Source: Clostridia bacterium (GTDB taxonomy: Bacteria; Bacillota; Clostridia; Oscillospirales; CAG-272). Taken from it: a stretch of 33,499 nucleotides of DNA. The stretch is taken from assembly GCA_017472285.1 (NCBI GenBank), contig JAFUQQ010000051.1:1-33499 (forward strand), read 5' to 3'. Positions 22,601-31,384 of this stretch are shown here, piece by piece. A program made the translations under genes and the position numbers. The notes below the pieces were generated by a model. That model ran no database searches. It was not told the origin of the DNA and was given only the letters and a program-made list of their open reading frames with translations. Each line of letters begins with the position of its first letter. Positions within the stretch are counted from its first letter, which is position 1.

Positions 22601-24930
22601 TGCTTCTTTCTGCTTCTGCAATCAGTATGGTTGCTAACGCAATCAAGCAAAAAAGAGAAGAAGAAAAGCTTGCAAACGAGCAAACGATTGAATCCTACAA
22701 AAGTAATGAGGAAGAAGCGAGAACGCTTGAAAGCCTCTATGATAAATATAAAAAATTGACTTCCGAAACGTCTTCAACCGAAGAAGCAAATAAAGAGCTT
22801 GAAAAGGTTGAAGGACAACTTGTTGATATTCTTAATCAGAAATCGAATATTTTACATACATTAACAAAAGATACTGATGAATACCGAAAAGCAATTGATG
22901 ACTTAACGGAAGTCGAACTTAAAAATTATCGACGTAAGGAACGTGAAGCAGCAAATGCCGCAGAAACAGAGCTTTTAAAAAATACATTCAGTGACAATAT
23001 TCTTCTTTCTAAAACCAAGGATGAAAAAGTTGTTTCCGCTTTGGAAAAAGCGGGATTTGGGACGATTTCTTCCGCCAGCGGAGATTATTTTAAATTTTCC
23101 GGTTTTTCAGAAAACAAAACCATTGCACAAGAACTTTATGAATATCAAATTCTCGGTTCTGCTTTGGAAGAACTGGAAGCAGAAGCAGATCGGATATATA
23201 ATGAAACGAAAAATATTTTAGATAAAGAAGAATTTGAAAAAAGCGAAGGTTTCAGAAAAGTTTCGGATGCTCTTGCAGCAAGGGAAGAATCTGTAAGCAA
23301 TTATTTAAAAATAAGAGTTAATAAATATATTACAGATTATAAGCGTGGCGGAGGCTCGTTTTCTACATATGATGATGCTGAATACGTAAACGAGCAGCTT
23401 TTAAGTTCTCTCGGTCTTGTAGAAATGGGAGAGTTTTATGAACCTATCATCAATTCGTATGTTCAAGAGCGGCTTGGTATTGAAAATCCGGACGGAATTA
23501 AAGACCCCAACACACCCTACGACCCTTTTTCCTCTGAAGAAACAAGAAAAAATACTATTTCCGCTATGGAAAAAGAACGCAATCTGCAAAAGGAAAGCGA
23601 GGAATACGCCAAACATTTGCAGGCGATTGAAGAAGCACGGACGGTATCTGCCGAAAAACGTGCTGAGATAGCCGAAAAAACCAAAAAGATCGAAGAAGCA
23701 CAACTCAAAATTGCCGAAGCAGAAACCAATCTTGCAGAAAAGAAAAAGAAGCTGGAAGAAGCGGAAACGACCTTTAAAGTCCGAGCTTATGACCACAAAA
23801 CAGGACTTTTTAAATGGGATATCTCTTTGAAGGATGTGCAAGCAGCCAAACGTGAAAAGGATGACGCGGAAATCGATCTGCATAATGCGAAAGTTGATCT
23901 GCAAGATGCTATCCTTGAGCAACAAGAAGCGGTCAAGGCGTTTCAGAACTATTTGCGCGAGAATGACGAAGCAATCCGAGAAGCAGAGCAAGATTTGCAG
24001 ACGTATCTCAAAGAAGAAGCGTTTGACAAAGTGATTGAAAAGCTCGGCGAGGAATCCGCGACGATAGCGGATATTTTGGAGATTTTGCAAATCTATATCG
24101 GTCTCGGACACGGAAGTGATTTCGCAGATGATCTTATTTCCATTTTGGAAGAACAAACGGGACTGGCTATTAGAAGCAAATTGGTAGCGGAGCCAGAACA
24201 AAAATCCAATCAGAATTCTCAAAATAATGCGAATGCACCTCGAGAGCAATTACCGAAAAAAACGGGAAAGTATGTTGCAATTCCTGTCTTTTTTGAAGAA
24301 GTAACGGAAACTGATATCAAGAATAGTGCTGATATGGAAACGGAACAAAATTCTGATAATCCGATTCGGAAAGGATTGGAAGAAAATTTCAAAAAAGCTG
24401 CTCTTTTGGAGGTTGGATATGAGCTTTCGAAGAGAGAACCGGATGGAGATGCGATCAGAGAGATTTTTCAAAGTTATCTTAATATGGGAATGGATACCTC
24501 TTTTTTATGTGAAGTTGCCGATGAACTGCAAAAAACAATGGGCAAGGACGCAAGAACGTTCTTTGATCTTCGTGATCTCCATCTTTACGACAACGGCGGT
24601 GTTCTTCACGGCATTGGCGGCATTAAGGCAACAAAAGAGGATGAAGGCGTGATTCCTCCGCCTCTGATGAAAAAGATTCTGAAACCCGATCGTGTGGCAG
24701 AATTTGAAAAATTTTTGCAACAGGTCAATCATGCGCTTGAACTTGCCCATATCTCAGGCAATCCTTTGGAATACAGCCCGAATCCTTTAAAGCACGCGGA
24801 ATTTCGTAATATCGCAAATTATGACAGGCATGACCGTCAATATATTGTTAACGGCGTTCCCATTTCTTCATCTGTTGCTGAAACGCACACGCTAAAACAA
24901 ATCTTTGAAACCATGGCACTCATGCAGTAA
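19639..24930 (+). CDS. Tail tape measure protein
   Basis: 1763 residues, the longest gene, with a TTG start after AAAAGGAG; the nearby ATG 19632 is in another, short frame. Tape measure proteins set tail length and pass through the membrane with the DNA. Residues about 35-500 are five degenerate copies of a 90-100 residue coiled-coil unit. About 535-720 is a TP901-type tape-measure core (VIAIARVLPETGKTNAELAD, TTEELLAGLQKTGSYAKAAK). Two hydrophobic stretches lie at about 875-900 and 980-1002 (VITVLLLSASAISMVANAI), then long coiled coils (about 1015-1060 and 1305-1455) with Glu/Lys/Ala heptads. No peptidase or lytic transglycosylase motif is seen. The predicted tail is long, so the virus is a siphovirus. 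Confidence 0.88.
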   Translation: MAQITLKILMDDSGVKKESENLKKVLSEAFQPITKINTSGIENLRKSYANLLNTIKTNADKFPADTFQNVREQTEQALSAIIAMTEKLHQGGELSKEETEAYAELSNQIKALAADFATLRAQTERLEKVESERVPRINTLQKNYAKLRTTLKSYSEQYGEEKFDGFSKEVQNALDSVTALKNVVGDTEPDEEQKRLLIELGHQFENLSSTIETVRANSDKLQKAPKEYIPDIDKLQSKYAQLLKRVKDLSSQYPSGLFADAAEDIKDALENIMNMPSVLSDNDKGELRFLEDYYDTLKAAVNTIVATSEKLEKVDILNVSNQYSGLIEKINSLKDKYPEGTFDDITESANAAFNEIRSLDFAIGDGNPTDDQTKRIAELDRQYRRLNNELNTAKVRTEKLQKEQKISAPSVDTLRTNIANLAASLKNLSSSYPSGTFTEISAKASALLKRIQSLHTEIGNQAPTDEQKKALNALQKEYQSLSSDIATVKATTDRYTDSIETNGQTLLTWQKSATLVETGIRLLRNAFDDLNETLVSTEDKVIAIARVLPETGKTNAELADRLYDIGAEYSRNFEDVSEIAQNFAQGGYDFAETIQATEAAVLALNVAELTAEQSSEGLISVLAQFERPVNELINVIDILNMTADKMPVTTEELLAGLQKTGSYAKAAKMDLKETTAILASLSKATAASGQQIGNAMKSLIAYTTKTEALDLFAGMSEDLNQIVKEYRLGSVSILKVWQTLSEEMQSLTTEHLDLLEKYTNESGMENEIGAELTDIYEDLTGVYDTAGVYRKNYFIALMQELENVDNILADIEESAGYSAKENEAYLESYTGKITTLQSKWQAMLNDEQGFLGFKKDLADIGIEILDFTDKIGGLHTVLLLSGTAANAIWGKKGIEKFLLFSSKLGETENPFKKFLLSIQNLKKVNEENLLAQELSKKAQDALNAAKATGAATDELEAAAKQANTAATNANTAAQKANASAVSAVITVLLLSASAISMVANAIKQKREEEKLANEQTIESYKSNEEEARTLESLYDKYKKLTSETSSTEEANKELEKVEGQLVDILNQKSNILHTLTKDTDEYRKAIDDLTEVELKNYRRKEREAANAAETELLKNTFSDNILLSKTKDEKVVSALEKAGFGTISSASGDYFKFSGFSENKTIAQELYEYQILGSALEELEAEADRIYNETKNILDKEEFEKSEGFRKVSDALAAREESVSNYLKIRVNKYITDYKRGGGSFSTYDDAEYVNEQLLSSLGLVEMGEFYEPIINSYVQERLGIENPDGIKDPNTPYDPFSSEETRKNTISAMEKERNLQKESEEYAKHLQAIEEARTVSAEKRAEIAEKTKKIEEAQLKIAEAETNLAEKKKKLEEAETTFKVRAYDHKTGLFKWDISLKDVQAAKREKDDAEIDLHNAKVDLQDAILEQQEAVKAFQNYLRENDEAIREAEQDLQTYLKEEAFDKVIEKLGEESATIADILEILQIYIGLGHGSDFADDLISILEEQTGLAIRSKLVAEPEQKSNQNSQNNANAPREQLPKKTGKYVAIPVFFEEVTETDIKNSADMETEQNSDNPIRKGLEENFKKAALLEVGYELSKREPDGDAIREIFQSYLNMGMDTSFLCEVADELQKTMGKDARTFFDLRDLHLYDNGGVLHGIGGIKATKEDEGVIPPPLMKKILKPDRVAEFEKFLQQVNHALELAHISGNPLEYSPNPLKHAEFRNIANYDRHDRQYIVNGVPISSSVAETHTLKQIFETMALMQ
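19741..21130 (+). repeat. Five degenerate coiled-coil repeats in the tape measure gene
   Basis: Unit starts near 19741, 20041, 20326, 20581 and 20860, each about 255-300 bases. They share the pattern P-x-I-x-x-L-x-x-x-Y-A-x-L (copy 2 PRINTLQKNYAKL, copy 3 PDIDKLQSKYAQL), then S-x-x-Y-P-x-G-x-F, then T-D-E/D-Q-x-K-R/A-L and T-x-R/K-L-x-K. DNA identity is low, so these are old duplications. Confidence 0.65.
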
Positions 24931-24945
24931 AGGGGGTGAACCTAT

Positions 24946-27900
24946 ATGCTTTATCAGCCTTCCGATATCCTTCCTTCCACCTTTGCGGGTTTTGGAGGCG
25001 GTATCGTTGCGGCAGAGGATGATTTTTCTGTTTCGTGGCGCGTGAACGGAAATTCTCCGATGACGGCTTTTCAAATCGAAATTTTTCATAATGATTCTGC
25101 TTCCACATCCCTTTATTCCACAGGAATCATTTCTGCCGTTACCGATGATATGCCAAACGGATTTTACGGAACGGACAACAAAGGAAATCCCATTCCGTTC
25201 GTTTATCCCGATTCTATCGGTAAAGAAAACTTTACATGGAAAAGCATCGGAATTTCCAATGGAAACGAATATAAACTCAAAATCACACAGTATTGGGGAA
25301 AAAACAGAAAAAATTCCGTTTCTCAATATTCGGAATCCGTTTTTTTCGCAAGAACCAATGCAACCGTTACGATCAATTCTTTTCCGACGGTGATCGATAC
25401 CGCGGAAATCACGTTTACGGCGGTTTACAAACAGGCAGAAGGCGATTCGATCAATTATGTCCGTTGGCAGTTTGCTTCTCTTGACGGGCAAGGGAACCGC
25501 ATGGTTCTTGATGATACGGGAGAAATTTATACAGGAAATCTTTCTTATTCCTATAGCGGTCTTTTGACGGGGAATGCATATTCTGTCAATGTCATTGCGC
25601 AGACAGAATATGGCTATATAACACCTGACAATTGGCACGATTTTACCGTTTATTATGAGGAAGCAGAAGCTGTCGGGGGGATTTCTGTGGAATGCGGAGA
25701 CGGCTACAATTTGATTTCATGGGCGCGCGGTGTTGATATCCCCGGTATCCCTTCGCCTGAAAACGATTACGGTTCGATTGCAAACGGTAAATTATATTTA
25801 AAAGAACAGTCAACTGTGATCTGGGATGAAGTTAACGGTGAAAAAATGAATTTTTCTGCACCGTATTCCGTTGTTTTCAGTGCGTCCGGCATCAAAACGC
25901 CCATTCAGACCGAAAACTTCCTCCCGTCTTCGTTACCTTGCACACTGATGGTCGTTTCTCCGAATGAAACCTATCTTGCCGCAGTATTTCAAAACGGAAA
26001 CGAAACTACATTATCCGTTTATGATCTGACGAAAAATCGTTCTTTGGTTTTCTCTCTGAATACAAATACGAAAATTTATACGGTTTCCTTTTCGCCGAGA
26101 GAAACATTTATGTTTGTTGGCGGAGATTCTTTTAATACGCTTTACAAAAATGAAAATGATTATTTTTATAATATGGGAAGCGTTACCAATAATAGTGCTT
26201 CTATCAATGGCTCCATCTATTGCTCGGCTTTTATTTTTGAAGGAGAAACCAATATTGAAGATGCGCCCGTGCTCTATCTTTGTATCGGCGGTGATTTTGC
26301 AGATCGATTTTTGTGCGGATGGTTTTTATCAACGAATACTTCGTTTTCGCTAATCAATAAAATAAATGCGGCATCCTATAAAATTCCCAAATATATCGAG
26401 TATGACGGAGGCGGCATTCTGATCAGCGGAGAAATTCGGGAATATTCTGCCGATACAGACAGCGAAGGCTTTGCTTCGTATTATTCCGTTGAATTTTCAA
26501 GCGATGGTCCCACAAATGATACGACATTCACGTTTGAATATAATCTTTTGATCGATCATACACATCCGCATTTTAAAATTGTAAAAGCGATCAATACTTC
26601 GATCGGTATCATTGCTTTTGGTGAACGAGCAGCACTTTTTACAGGCAGCGGAACGGATTATACTTTGCATTCCTATCTTTCAGCAATCGAAGAAAAAGCA
26701 AAAGAAATCCATGATATCGTGGAATGGAACGGTTATTTTGTCATTGCTGCCAACGATACTTACGGATATCTTTTCAACTACACAGATGGACAGATGGTCT
26801 TTTATAAGGAGCTGACAGACAACGGTTCCAAAGCGGACGGAGATTCCTTTACAATTTCCCCGAATATGTTTTCAAACGGAATTGCTGTCGGCGGTAACTT
26901 TTCCGGTGGGGATATTGCTTTTCTTTTCAACGATTCTTATCTGGATCCGCTCCTCTCCATCAATTCCGGAGAAATGTCACTCATCAACCAAAAATCCGGA
27001 TTGCTGTTTTCACGCAACCTGTCAACGATCGTTTTCCAAACGGAAGTTTTATCCGATACCGTTTTGATTGGCATCTCGCAAAATCAGATATATATCCGAT
27101 TTTCCAATGAAAACGGTTTTTCCCAAACGATCACACAGACGGTTTCATACGAACAGTCGCCGCTATCGTTTCTCGGCATTGGCGGTGAACAACAGAATGA
27201 TTTTCTCTATGTTTCTTCGGGAGATTATCATTTTTCTCCGCAAAAACCCTCGTGGAACTCCGAAACGCTTTTCTATACAGATTACAGAGAAAACACCTTG
27301 CAAGGCGGTACACTTTCGACAGGAGCAATGCGAAATGCGCTCTTTCGTTTGAAAGAAGGGGAAAATTCTCTGATTCCCATTTTCAAAGTTCCGACAATGA
27401 TCACACAGATCAAGGATTTTGGCGTTTTAAGTTTACAACGGTATTCATACGAAATGTTCTATATCACTACCGGTGCAACATATTCCGCGCCCTCTGTATC
27501 CGATACGGTTTGCAGACGGTTCCGTTCATTTTACCTTTTTGAAGCAACACCAGATGCGGATATTCCAAATGTGTATCACGTTCTGAAAACGTTCCGATTC
27601 GGAAATAATGTGGATGCGGGTGCAGTTTCCAATAACAATTCTCCGAATTTTCTTTTGAATTTCACGCCGTATCGCTTGCGTCAGCCGTCAAGTCAGATGG
27701 GAAAAAGCGGAACGCTGACGGCTTTGCTTTCCAATTTCAAAAACGGGGTTTATTCGGATTCCGCGGCGATGATGGATGCGCTTTTTGAAGCATCCAAAAG
27801 CAAGAATACTTTCTTTCTCAAAGACATGAAAGGCAATCTTTACAACGTGCATATCTCCGCGCCGATCACACAGACGGTCAATACGAAATCATCTGTTCAG

Positions 27901-28182
27901 GAAGTGCTTGTATCCGTACCATGGGAGGAAGTCGGGGATGCATCCGATATTGCGCTGATTCAGACTCCGCTTGACGAGGGATGGAACAACAATATGGTAT
28001 TTGGCGTTCGTCTGAATGCTGACGTTTACACGGGAAATCTTTCCGCCGTATATCCTGAAAATTATGAGGGAACGACGTTTGATATGACCGGAAATACGCT
28101 CACTGCCGAAACGTCCGATGGCATTACAAAAGTTGATTTTGATTTGACCGACGGTACGCTGTCCGTTTCCGAAAGGTTGTGA
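24946..28182 (+). CDS. Distal tail protein with fibronectin-like and beta-propeller regions
   Basis: 1078 residues; AAAGGGGGTGAA precedes ATG 24946. An N-terminal beta domain (1-130) and an Fn3-like stretch (about 140-238, ending TGNAYSVNVIAQTEYGYITP) lead into a large region (about 325-850) of repeated blades, e.g. LMVVSPNETYLAAVFQNGNE then LSVYDLTKNRS and VSFSPRETFMFVGG. These resemble the WD40-like or YVTN propellers found on phage tail tips. The last part (about 900-1010; GTLTALLSNFKNGVYSDSAA, TFFLKDMKGNLYNVHISAPI) resembles a distal tail or tail-associated domain. It follows the tape measure, the place of Dit in siphoviruses, so this is probably the tail-tip ring protein with an inserted propeller, possibly contacting the host surface. 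Confidence 0.65.
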   Translation: MLYQPSDILPSTFAGFGGGIVAAEDDFSVSWRVNGNSPMTAFQIEIFHNDSASTSLYSTGIISAVTDDMPNGFYGTDNKGNPIPFVYPDSIGKENFTWKSIGISNGNEYKLKITQYWGKNRKNSVSQYSESVFFARTNATVTINSFPTVIDTAEITFTAVYKQAEGDSINYVRWQFASLDGQGNRMVLDDTGEIYTGNLSYSYSGLLTGNAYSVNVIAQTEYGYITPDNWHDFTVYYEEAEAVGGISVECGDGYNLISWARGVDIPGIPSPENDYGSIANGKLYLKEQSTVIWDEVNGEKMNFSAPYSVVFSASGIKTPIQTENFLPSSLPCTLMVVSPNETYLAAVFQNGNETTLSVYDLTKNRSLVFSLNTNTKIYTVSFSPRETFMFVGGDSFNTLYKNENDYFYNMGSVTNNSASINGSIYCSAFIFEGETNIEDAPVLYLCIGGDFADRFLCGWFLSTNTSFSLINKINAASYKIPKYIEYDGGGILISGEIREYSADTDSEGFASYYSVEFSSDGPTNDTTFTFEYNLLIDHTHPHFKIVKAINTSIGIIAFGERAALFTGSGTDYTLHSYLSAIEEKAKEIHDIVEWNGYFVIAANDTYGYLFNYTDGQMVFYKELTDNGSKADGDSFTISPNMFSNGIAVGGNFSGGDIAFLFNDSYLDPLLSINSGEMSLINQKSGLLFSRNLSTIVFQTEVLSDTVLIGISQNQIYIRFSNENGFSQTITQTVSYEQSPLSFLGIGGEQQNDFLYVSSGDYHFSPQKPSWNSETLFYTDYRENTLQGGTLSTGAMRNALFRLKEGENSLIPIFKVPTMITQIKDFGVLSLQRYSYEMFYITTGATYSAPSVSDTVCRRFRSFYLFEATPDADIPNVYHVLKTFRFGNNVDAGAVSNNNSPNFLLNFTPYRLRQPSSQMGKSGTLTALLSNFKNGVYSDSAAMMDALFEASKSKNTFFLKDMKGNLYNVHISAPITQTVNTKSSVQEVLVSVPWEEVGDASDIALIQTPLDEGWNNNMVFGVRLNADVYTGNLSAVYPENYEGTTFDMTGNTLTAETSDGITKVDFDLTDGTLSVSERL

Positions 28183-29495
28183 TGAAAATGAATACCAGAT
28201 GGACGCAATATCTTTTTGCCCTGCAAAAAGCCTTTCAGAAGCGTTCCCGCATTGAATTTTTACAACCCGATGGTTCCGTTGCATTTGCGCTTGATAACCG
28301 TTTCAAGCGCGGTTACAACACCCGTTACGATACCCGTGCATTTATTCAGGACGGAAATCTTTCCGTCAATCTCAAAAATGGGCAGAGAAGAAGCGCATCC
28401 ATCACGCTTTCCAATCTGGACGGTGCGTTTGATTATGCAGTGAATCATCTTTGGTTCGGTCAGCAGATCAGGCTTTCGATGGGACTTGTACTTCCCGATG
28501 GGACGGATTTCTATTTGCCGCAAGGGGTTTTTTATATCACAAATCCCGGAAATATTTTGGATCCCAACAGCAGAACGGCATCCTTTGAACTTTCAGACAA
28601 ATGGTGCTATCTCGATGGAACGCTTTTTGGAACAACAGATGCTGCGCTTATAATTTCCAAAGACCGTTATGATGACAATATTTTTAAAGCCATTTCGAAA
28701 ATTCTGAAATTTTCCCGTTTTGATCTTGACGTTACCGAAACGGATGCAACGAGGATTATCGATGCGGTCAATCCCGTTTTCACATCCTTTTATAACGGAA
28801 AAACTTATATGGCATCAAACGGTATTACTGTCCCAATGACAGCATTTCCCTATGATGTAACCATTGACAGCGAAAGCGGGACGCTTGCCGATGCGATTCT
28901 GGAAATGAATACTTTTGTTGCGGGACTGATTGGATACGATCAAACAGGTGCTTTGCGTATTGAGCCGTCGCAAGAAGCTCTTTCAGACTCGGAAAAACCG
29001 ATTTTATGGACATTTTCACCCGAAAATGCAACGTTTCTCGGCTTTTCGGAATCCATCAAAAATACAGAAATCTATAACGATATCATTATCATCGGGGAAG
29101 GTGCGGAGGATGGTTCTGTTTGGGGACGGGCTTCCAATTTTGATCCGAGAAGCGATACGAATATCAATATGATCGGCAGAAAAACATACAAGGAAACGAA
29201 CGCGGAATTCTGGAATCCGACACAGTGTGAAGATATTGCAAAATACTTGCTGAAAACCAAAACCGTATTACAAAAATCCATTACCATTCGTTCTTCGCAA
29301 ATGTTTCATCTGATGGAAAATCGATTGGTTTCCGTGAAGCGAACCGACAAAAAAGGTTCTCCGATCGAACGCCATATCATCCAATCGATTTCTCTTCCAA
29401 TCGGTGAAACGGGGGAAATGACCGTCAATGCCACTTCTGTCAACGATTTCCCGATTATTTCCACAACTTCATCTTCGGGAGGTGCTTCATCTTGA
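28182..29495 (+). CDS. Tail hub / baseplate hub-like protein
   Basis: 437 residues from ATG 28182 (GAAAGG just upstream); ATG 28188 and GTG 28179 in the same frame are alternatives. The N-terminal region KNGQRRSASITLSNLDGAFD with a following NHLWFGQQIRLSMG matches the domain of tail-hub proteins of the gp27/XkdQ kind found in Firmicutes phages, and the C-terminal half (YNDIIIIGEGAEDGSVWGRA; EDIAKYLLKTKTVLQKSITI) matches the second barrel. Hub proteins link the tail tube to the tip and hold the spike or peptidase. No peptidase domain is fused here. It overlaps the next gene by four bases (TTGA). Confidence 0.7.
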   Translation: MKMNTRWTQYLFALQKAFQKRSRIEFLQPDGSVAFALDNRFKRGYNTRYDTRAFIQDGNLSVNLKNGQRRSASITLSNLDGAFDYAVNHLWFGQQIRLSMGLVLPDGTDFYLPQGVFYITNPGNILDPNSRTASFELSDKWCYLDGTLFGTTDAALIISKDRYDDNIFKAISKILKFSRFDLDVTETDATRIIDAVNPVFTSFYNGKTYMASNGITVPMTAFPYDVTIDSESGTLADAILEMNTFVAGLIGYDQTGALRIEPSQEALSDSEKPILWTFSPENATFLGFSESIKNTEIYNDIIIIGEGAEDGSVWGRASNFDPRSDTNINMIGRKTYKETNAEFWNPTQCEDIAKYLLKTKTVLQKSITIRSSQMFHLMENRLVSVKRTDKKGSPIERHIIQSISLPIGETGEMTVNATSVNDFPIISTTSSSGGASS

Positions 29496-29785
29496 ACAAT
29501 GATATTTTTTCGGAAAGTTCCGATCTTTATCCGATTTTGGAAAAAATTATTTCGAAAATCGTTGCCGATAAAACACGGTCCTGTTTCCGTGTTTACAAAG
29601 CTTCCGTTGTTTCCGTGCCGAACGGAACGACTGTCGGTATTTCGCTGATCGGTGAAAAAACTGTTCTGAATTTGCCGTATTCTTCTGCCATTTCCGAAAT
29701 CACCGTTGGTGATTTCGTTTGGGTCGGTGTGATTTTCAATAATTTCCGCAATGCTTTTGTCTGGCAAAAAGCAAATTTTAATTAA
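29492..29785 (+). CDS. Small tail-tip/spike-like protein
   Basis: 97 residues with a TTG start in the overlap with the hub stop; GGGAGGTG at 29476-29483 supports the start. After a helix (residues 10-30, LYPILEKIISKIVADKTR) the rest is a five-strand beta region (FRVYKASVVSVPNGTTVGIS, ITVGDFVWVGVIFNNFRNAF), compatible with an OB-like barrel as in baseplate spike or gpV-type proteins. Position directly after the hub agrees. Specific family not recognised. Confidence 0.5.
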   Translation: MNNDIFSESSDLYPILEKIISKIVADKTRSCFRVYKASVVSVPNGTTVGISLIGEKTVLNLPYSSAISEITVGDFVWVGVIFNNFRNAFVWQKANFN

Positions 29786-29801
29786 GGGGGGATTTTCAAA
29801 A

Positions 29802-30851
29802 ATGGAATCAACTGTTTTGGGTGTGGTTTCGCCAGTCCCCAAAGGTGAATGGTCTGCAACTGCTACCTATCAAAAGTTAAATATCGTTACGTTTGAAGGC
29901 TCGGTTTATATCGCAAAGGAAACGAATATTGGTATTCAGCCGAATGTTACGAACGGCTGGGAAACTTTTTGGATGCTGATTCATGAATCTGCTTCCTTTG
30001 CAGAGGATATCATTTTCTCGGAAGATTTTCAGATCACAACGCCGTTTGGATATTTTGAACCCGATGCAAGCGGTTCGGCTGTCGTTCCGGCGGAAGGAAA
30101 GAGTTTTTCTGAACTCTTGAAGGAAGCTTATTTTAAAGCGATTGATCCGAAAGTTGTTTTACCGTCTTGCGTTTGTGTTTCGTCTGAACTAAAATCGTAT
30201 GAGGTTGGCACGACTGTTACGCCATCTGCATCGGTTACTTTCCATTCCGGTTCTTATCAATTCGATTCCGAAACGGGTGTGGAAGCCGATGCATATAAGC
30301 TGACCGATACGCTCGGCAATGAAATCAATGCCCAGACGGGCAGTTTCCCCGCTATTCTCGTCTCGGATGGAATCAGTTATGGAATATCAGCTTCCGTTGC
30401 TTACACAGCCGGAAATGCGCCGAAAAACAACGCGGGTGATCTTGTTCCGTCTCTTGCTATTCAGGCGGGGACGGCAATGGATGCCGCAGACGGAACTTTG
30501 ACGGGATACCGCAATTCTTTCTATGGAACGCTGACAGAAAAATCGGAGATCACGTCTTCCGTCATTCGTTCTCTTAACGCTTCGGGAAAAGCGCTTGCGA
30601 ACGGTTCTTCATTTTCCGTTTCTGTTCCCGTTGGCGCTGTTCGTGTGGTGATCGCATATCCCGCGACTTTGAGAGATGTATCGTCCATCAATGATGTGAA
30701 CGGATTGAATGCCCAGATCAAGTCTTCCTTTGCATTGCAGACTGTTTCTGTCGAGGGTGCGGATGGTTACACGGGAATTTCCTATAAGGTTTATTCTTTG
30801 GATTTTGCCGAACCGAACGATACAGAAAATACTTATAATGTTACGATTTAA
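29802..30851 (+). CDS. Tail fibre/receptor-binding protein with carbohydrate-binding module
   Basis: 349 residues; AAGGGGGGATTTTCAAAA precedes ATG 29802. Residues 15-60 match a carbohydrate-binding module of family 5/12: Trp17, Tyr23, Tyr36, Pro47 and Trp53/Trp57 in the order WSATATYQ ... FEGSVYIAKE ... QPNVTNGWETFW. Such modules sit on many phage fibres and bind cell-wall sugars. The remainder is beta-rich with repeated G/S/T strands (about 130-349) of no recognised family. Position in the row of tail-tip genes indicates an adsorption protein. The leader sequence is nearly repeated before the next gene. Confidence 0.65.
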   Translation: MESTVLGVVSPVPKGEWSATATYQKLNIVTFEGSVYIAKETNIGIQPNVTNGWETFWMLIHESASFAEDIIFSEDFQITTPFGYFEPDASGSAVVPAEGKSFSELLKEAYFKAIDPKVVLPSCVCVSSELKSYEVGTTVTPSASVTFHSGSYQFDSETGVEADAYKLTDTLGNEINAQTGSFPAILVSDGISYGISASVAYTAGNAPKNNAGDLVPSLAIQAGTAMDAADGTLTGYRNSFYGTLTEKSEITSSVIRSLNASGKALANGSSFSVSVPVGAVRVVIAYPATLRDVSSINDVNGLNAQIKSSFALQTVSVEGADGYTGISYKVYSLDFAEPNDTENTYNVTI

Positions 30852-30865
30852 GGGGGATTTTCAAA

Positions 30866-31384
30866 ATGAATGATTTCGGTAAACTTAATTTTTCGACCTC
30901 TTTTAATCCGACATCGGCATTTCCCATCGATGCGAGAACGGTTTTTGATACTTATGAGGATGCTTTCACCGCGGCACAGACAGCGGGAGAGATCGGAAGC
31001 ACCAATACGAAATATTTTTACGGCATGACACTCACTGTTGGAACAAAAAAATACGTGATTCAGAATGATAGGACGCTTATTGAACTTGTTCAATCCTATA
31101 CAGCAGAGAAAATATTACCCGATGATTGTATTTTAAAAGTGGGGAAGATGTATTTCCTCGGCGAGATCACGGAACTCACCGTCGGCTTGCCGGAAAGTGC
31201 CGCCATTGGCGATATGGTTTATCTTTCGTTCAGCACAGGGGCGATCACTCCCGCTGTTGTTTTAACGACCGGTAATTTTATCGGGCTTGATGGTTTGATA
31301 TTCCTTGCTAACCGATACTATGAATTTATCGGAATGTGGAATGGATCTGTGTGGGTGTTTGCAAAGAACGAGGTAACGCTATGA
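30866..31384 (+). CDS. Tail-tip accessory protein
   Basis: 172 residues; AGGGGGATTTTCAAA precedes ATG 30866. It begins MNDFGKLNFSTSFNPTSAFP and has a T-Y-E-D-A-F-T-A-A-Q helix like those in phage fibre-tip proteins, then IGSTNTKYFYGMTLTVGTKK and VGKMYFLGEITELTVG, and ends FANRYY-like beta structure (LANRYYEFIGMWNGSVWVFA). The beta-rich C-terminus with repeated aromatic residues is common in baseplate or fibre-cap proteins. No catalytic motif. It overlaps the next gene by four bases. Confidence 0.55.
   Translation: MNDFGKLNFSTSFNPTSAFPIDARTVFDTYEDAFTAAQTAGEIGSTNTKYFYGMTLTVGTKKYVIQNDRTLIELVQSYTAEKILPDDCILKVGKMYFLGEITELTVGLPESAAIGDMVYLSFSTGAITPAVVLTTGNFIGLDGLIFLANRYYEFIGMWNGSVWVFAKNEVTL

Noticed and set aside
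23401..24249. 282-aa antisense ORF in the tape measure gene
   Set aside because: It lies opposite a coiled coil; Phe/Leu/Arg-rich content is the expected complement of Glu/Lys-rich codons.
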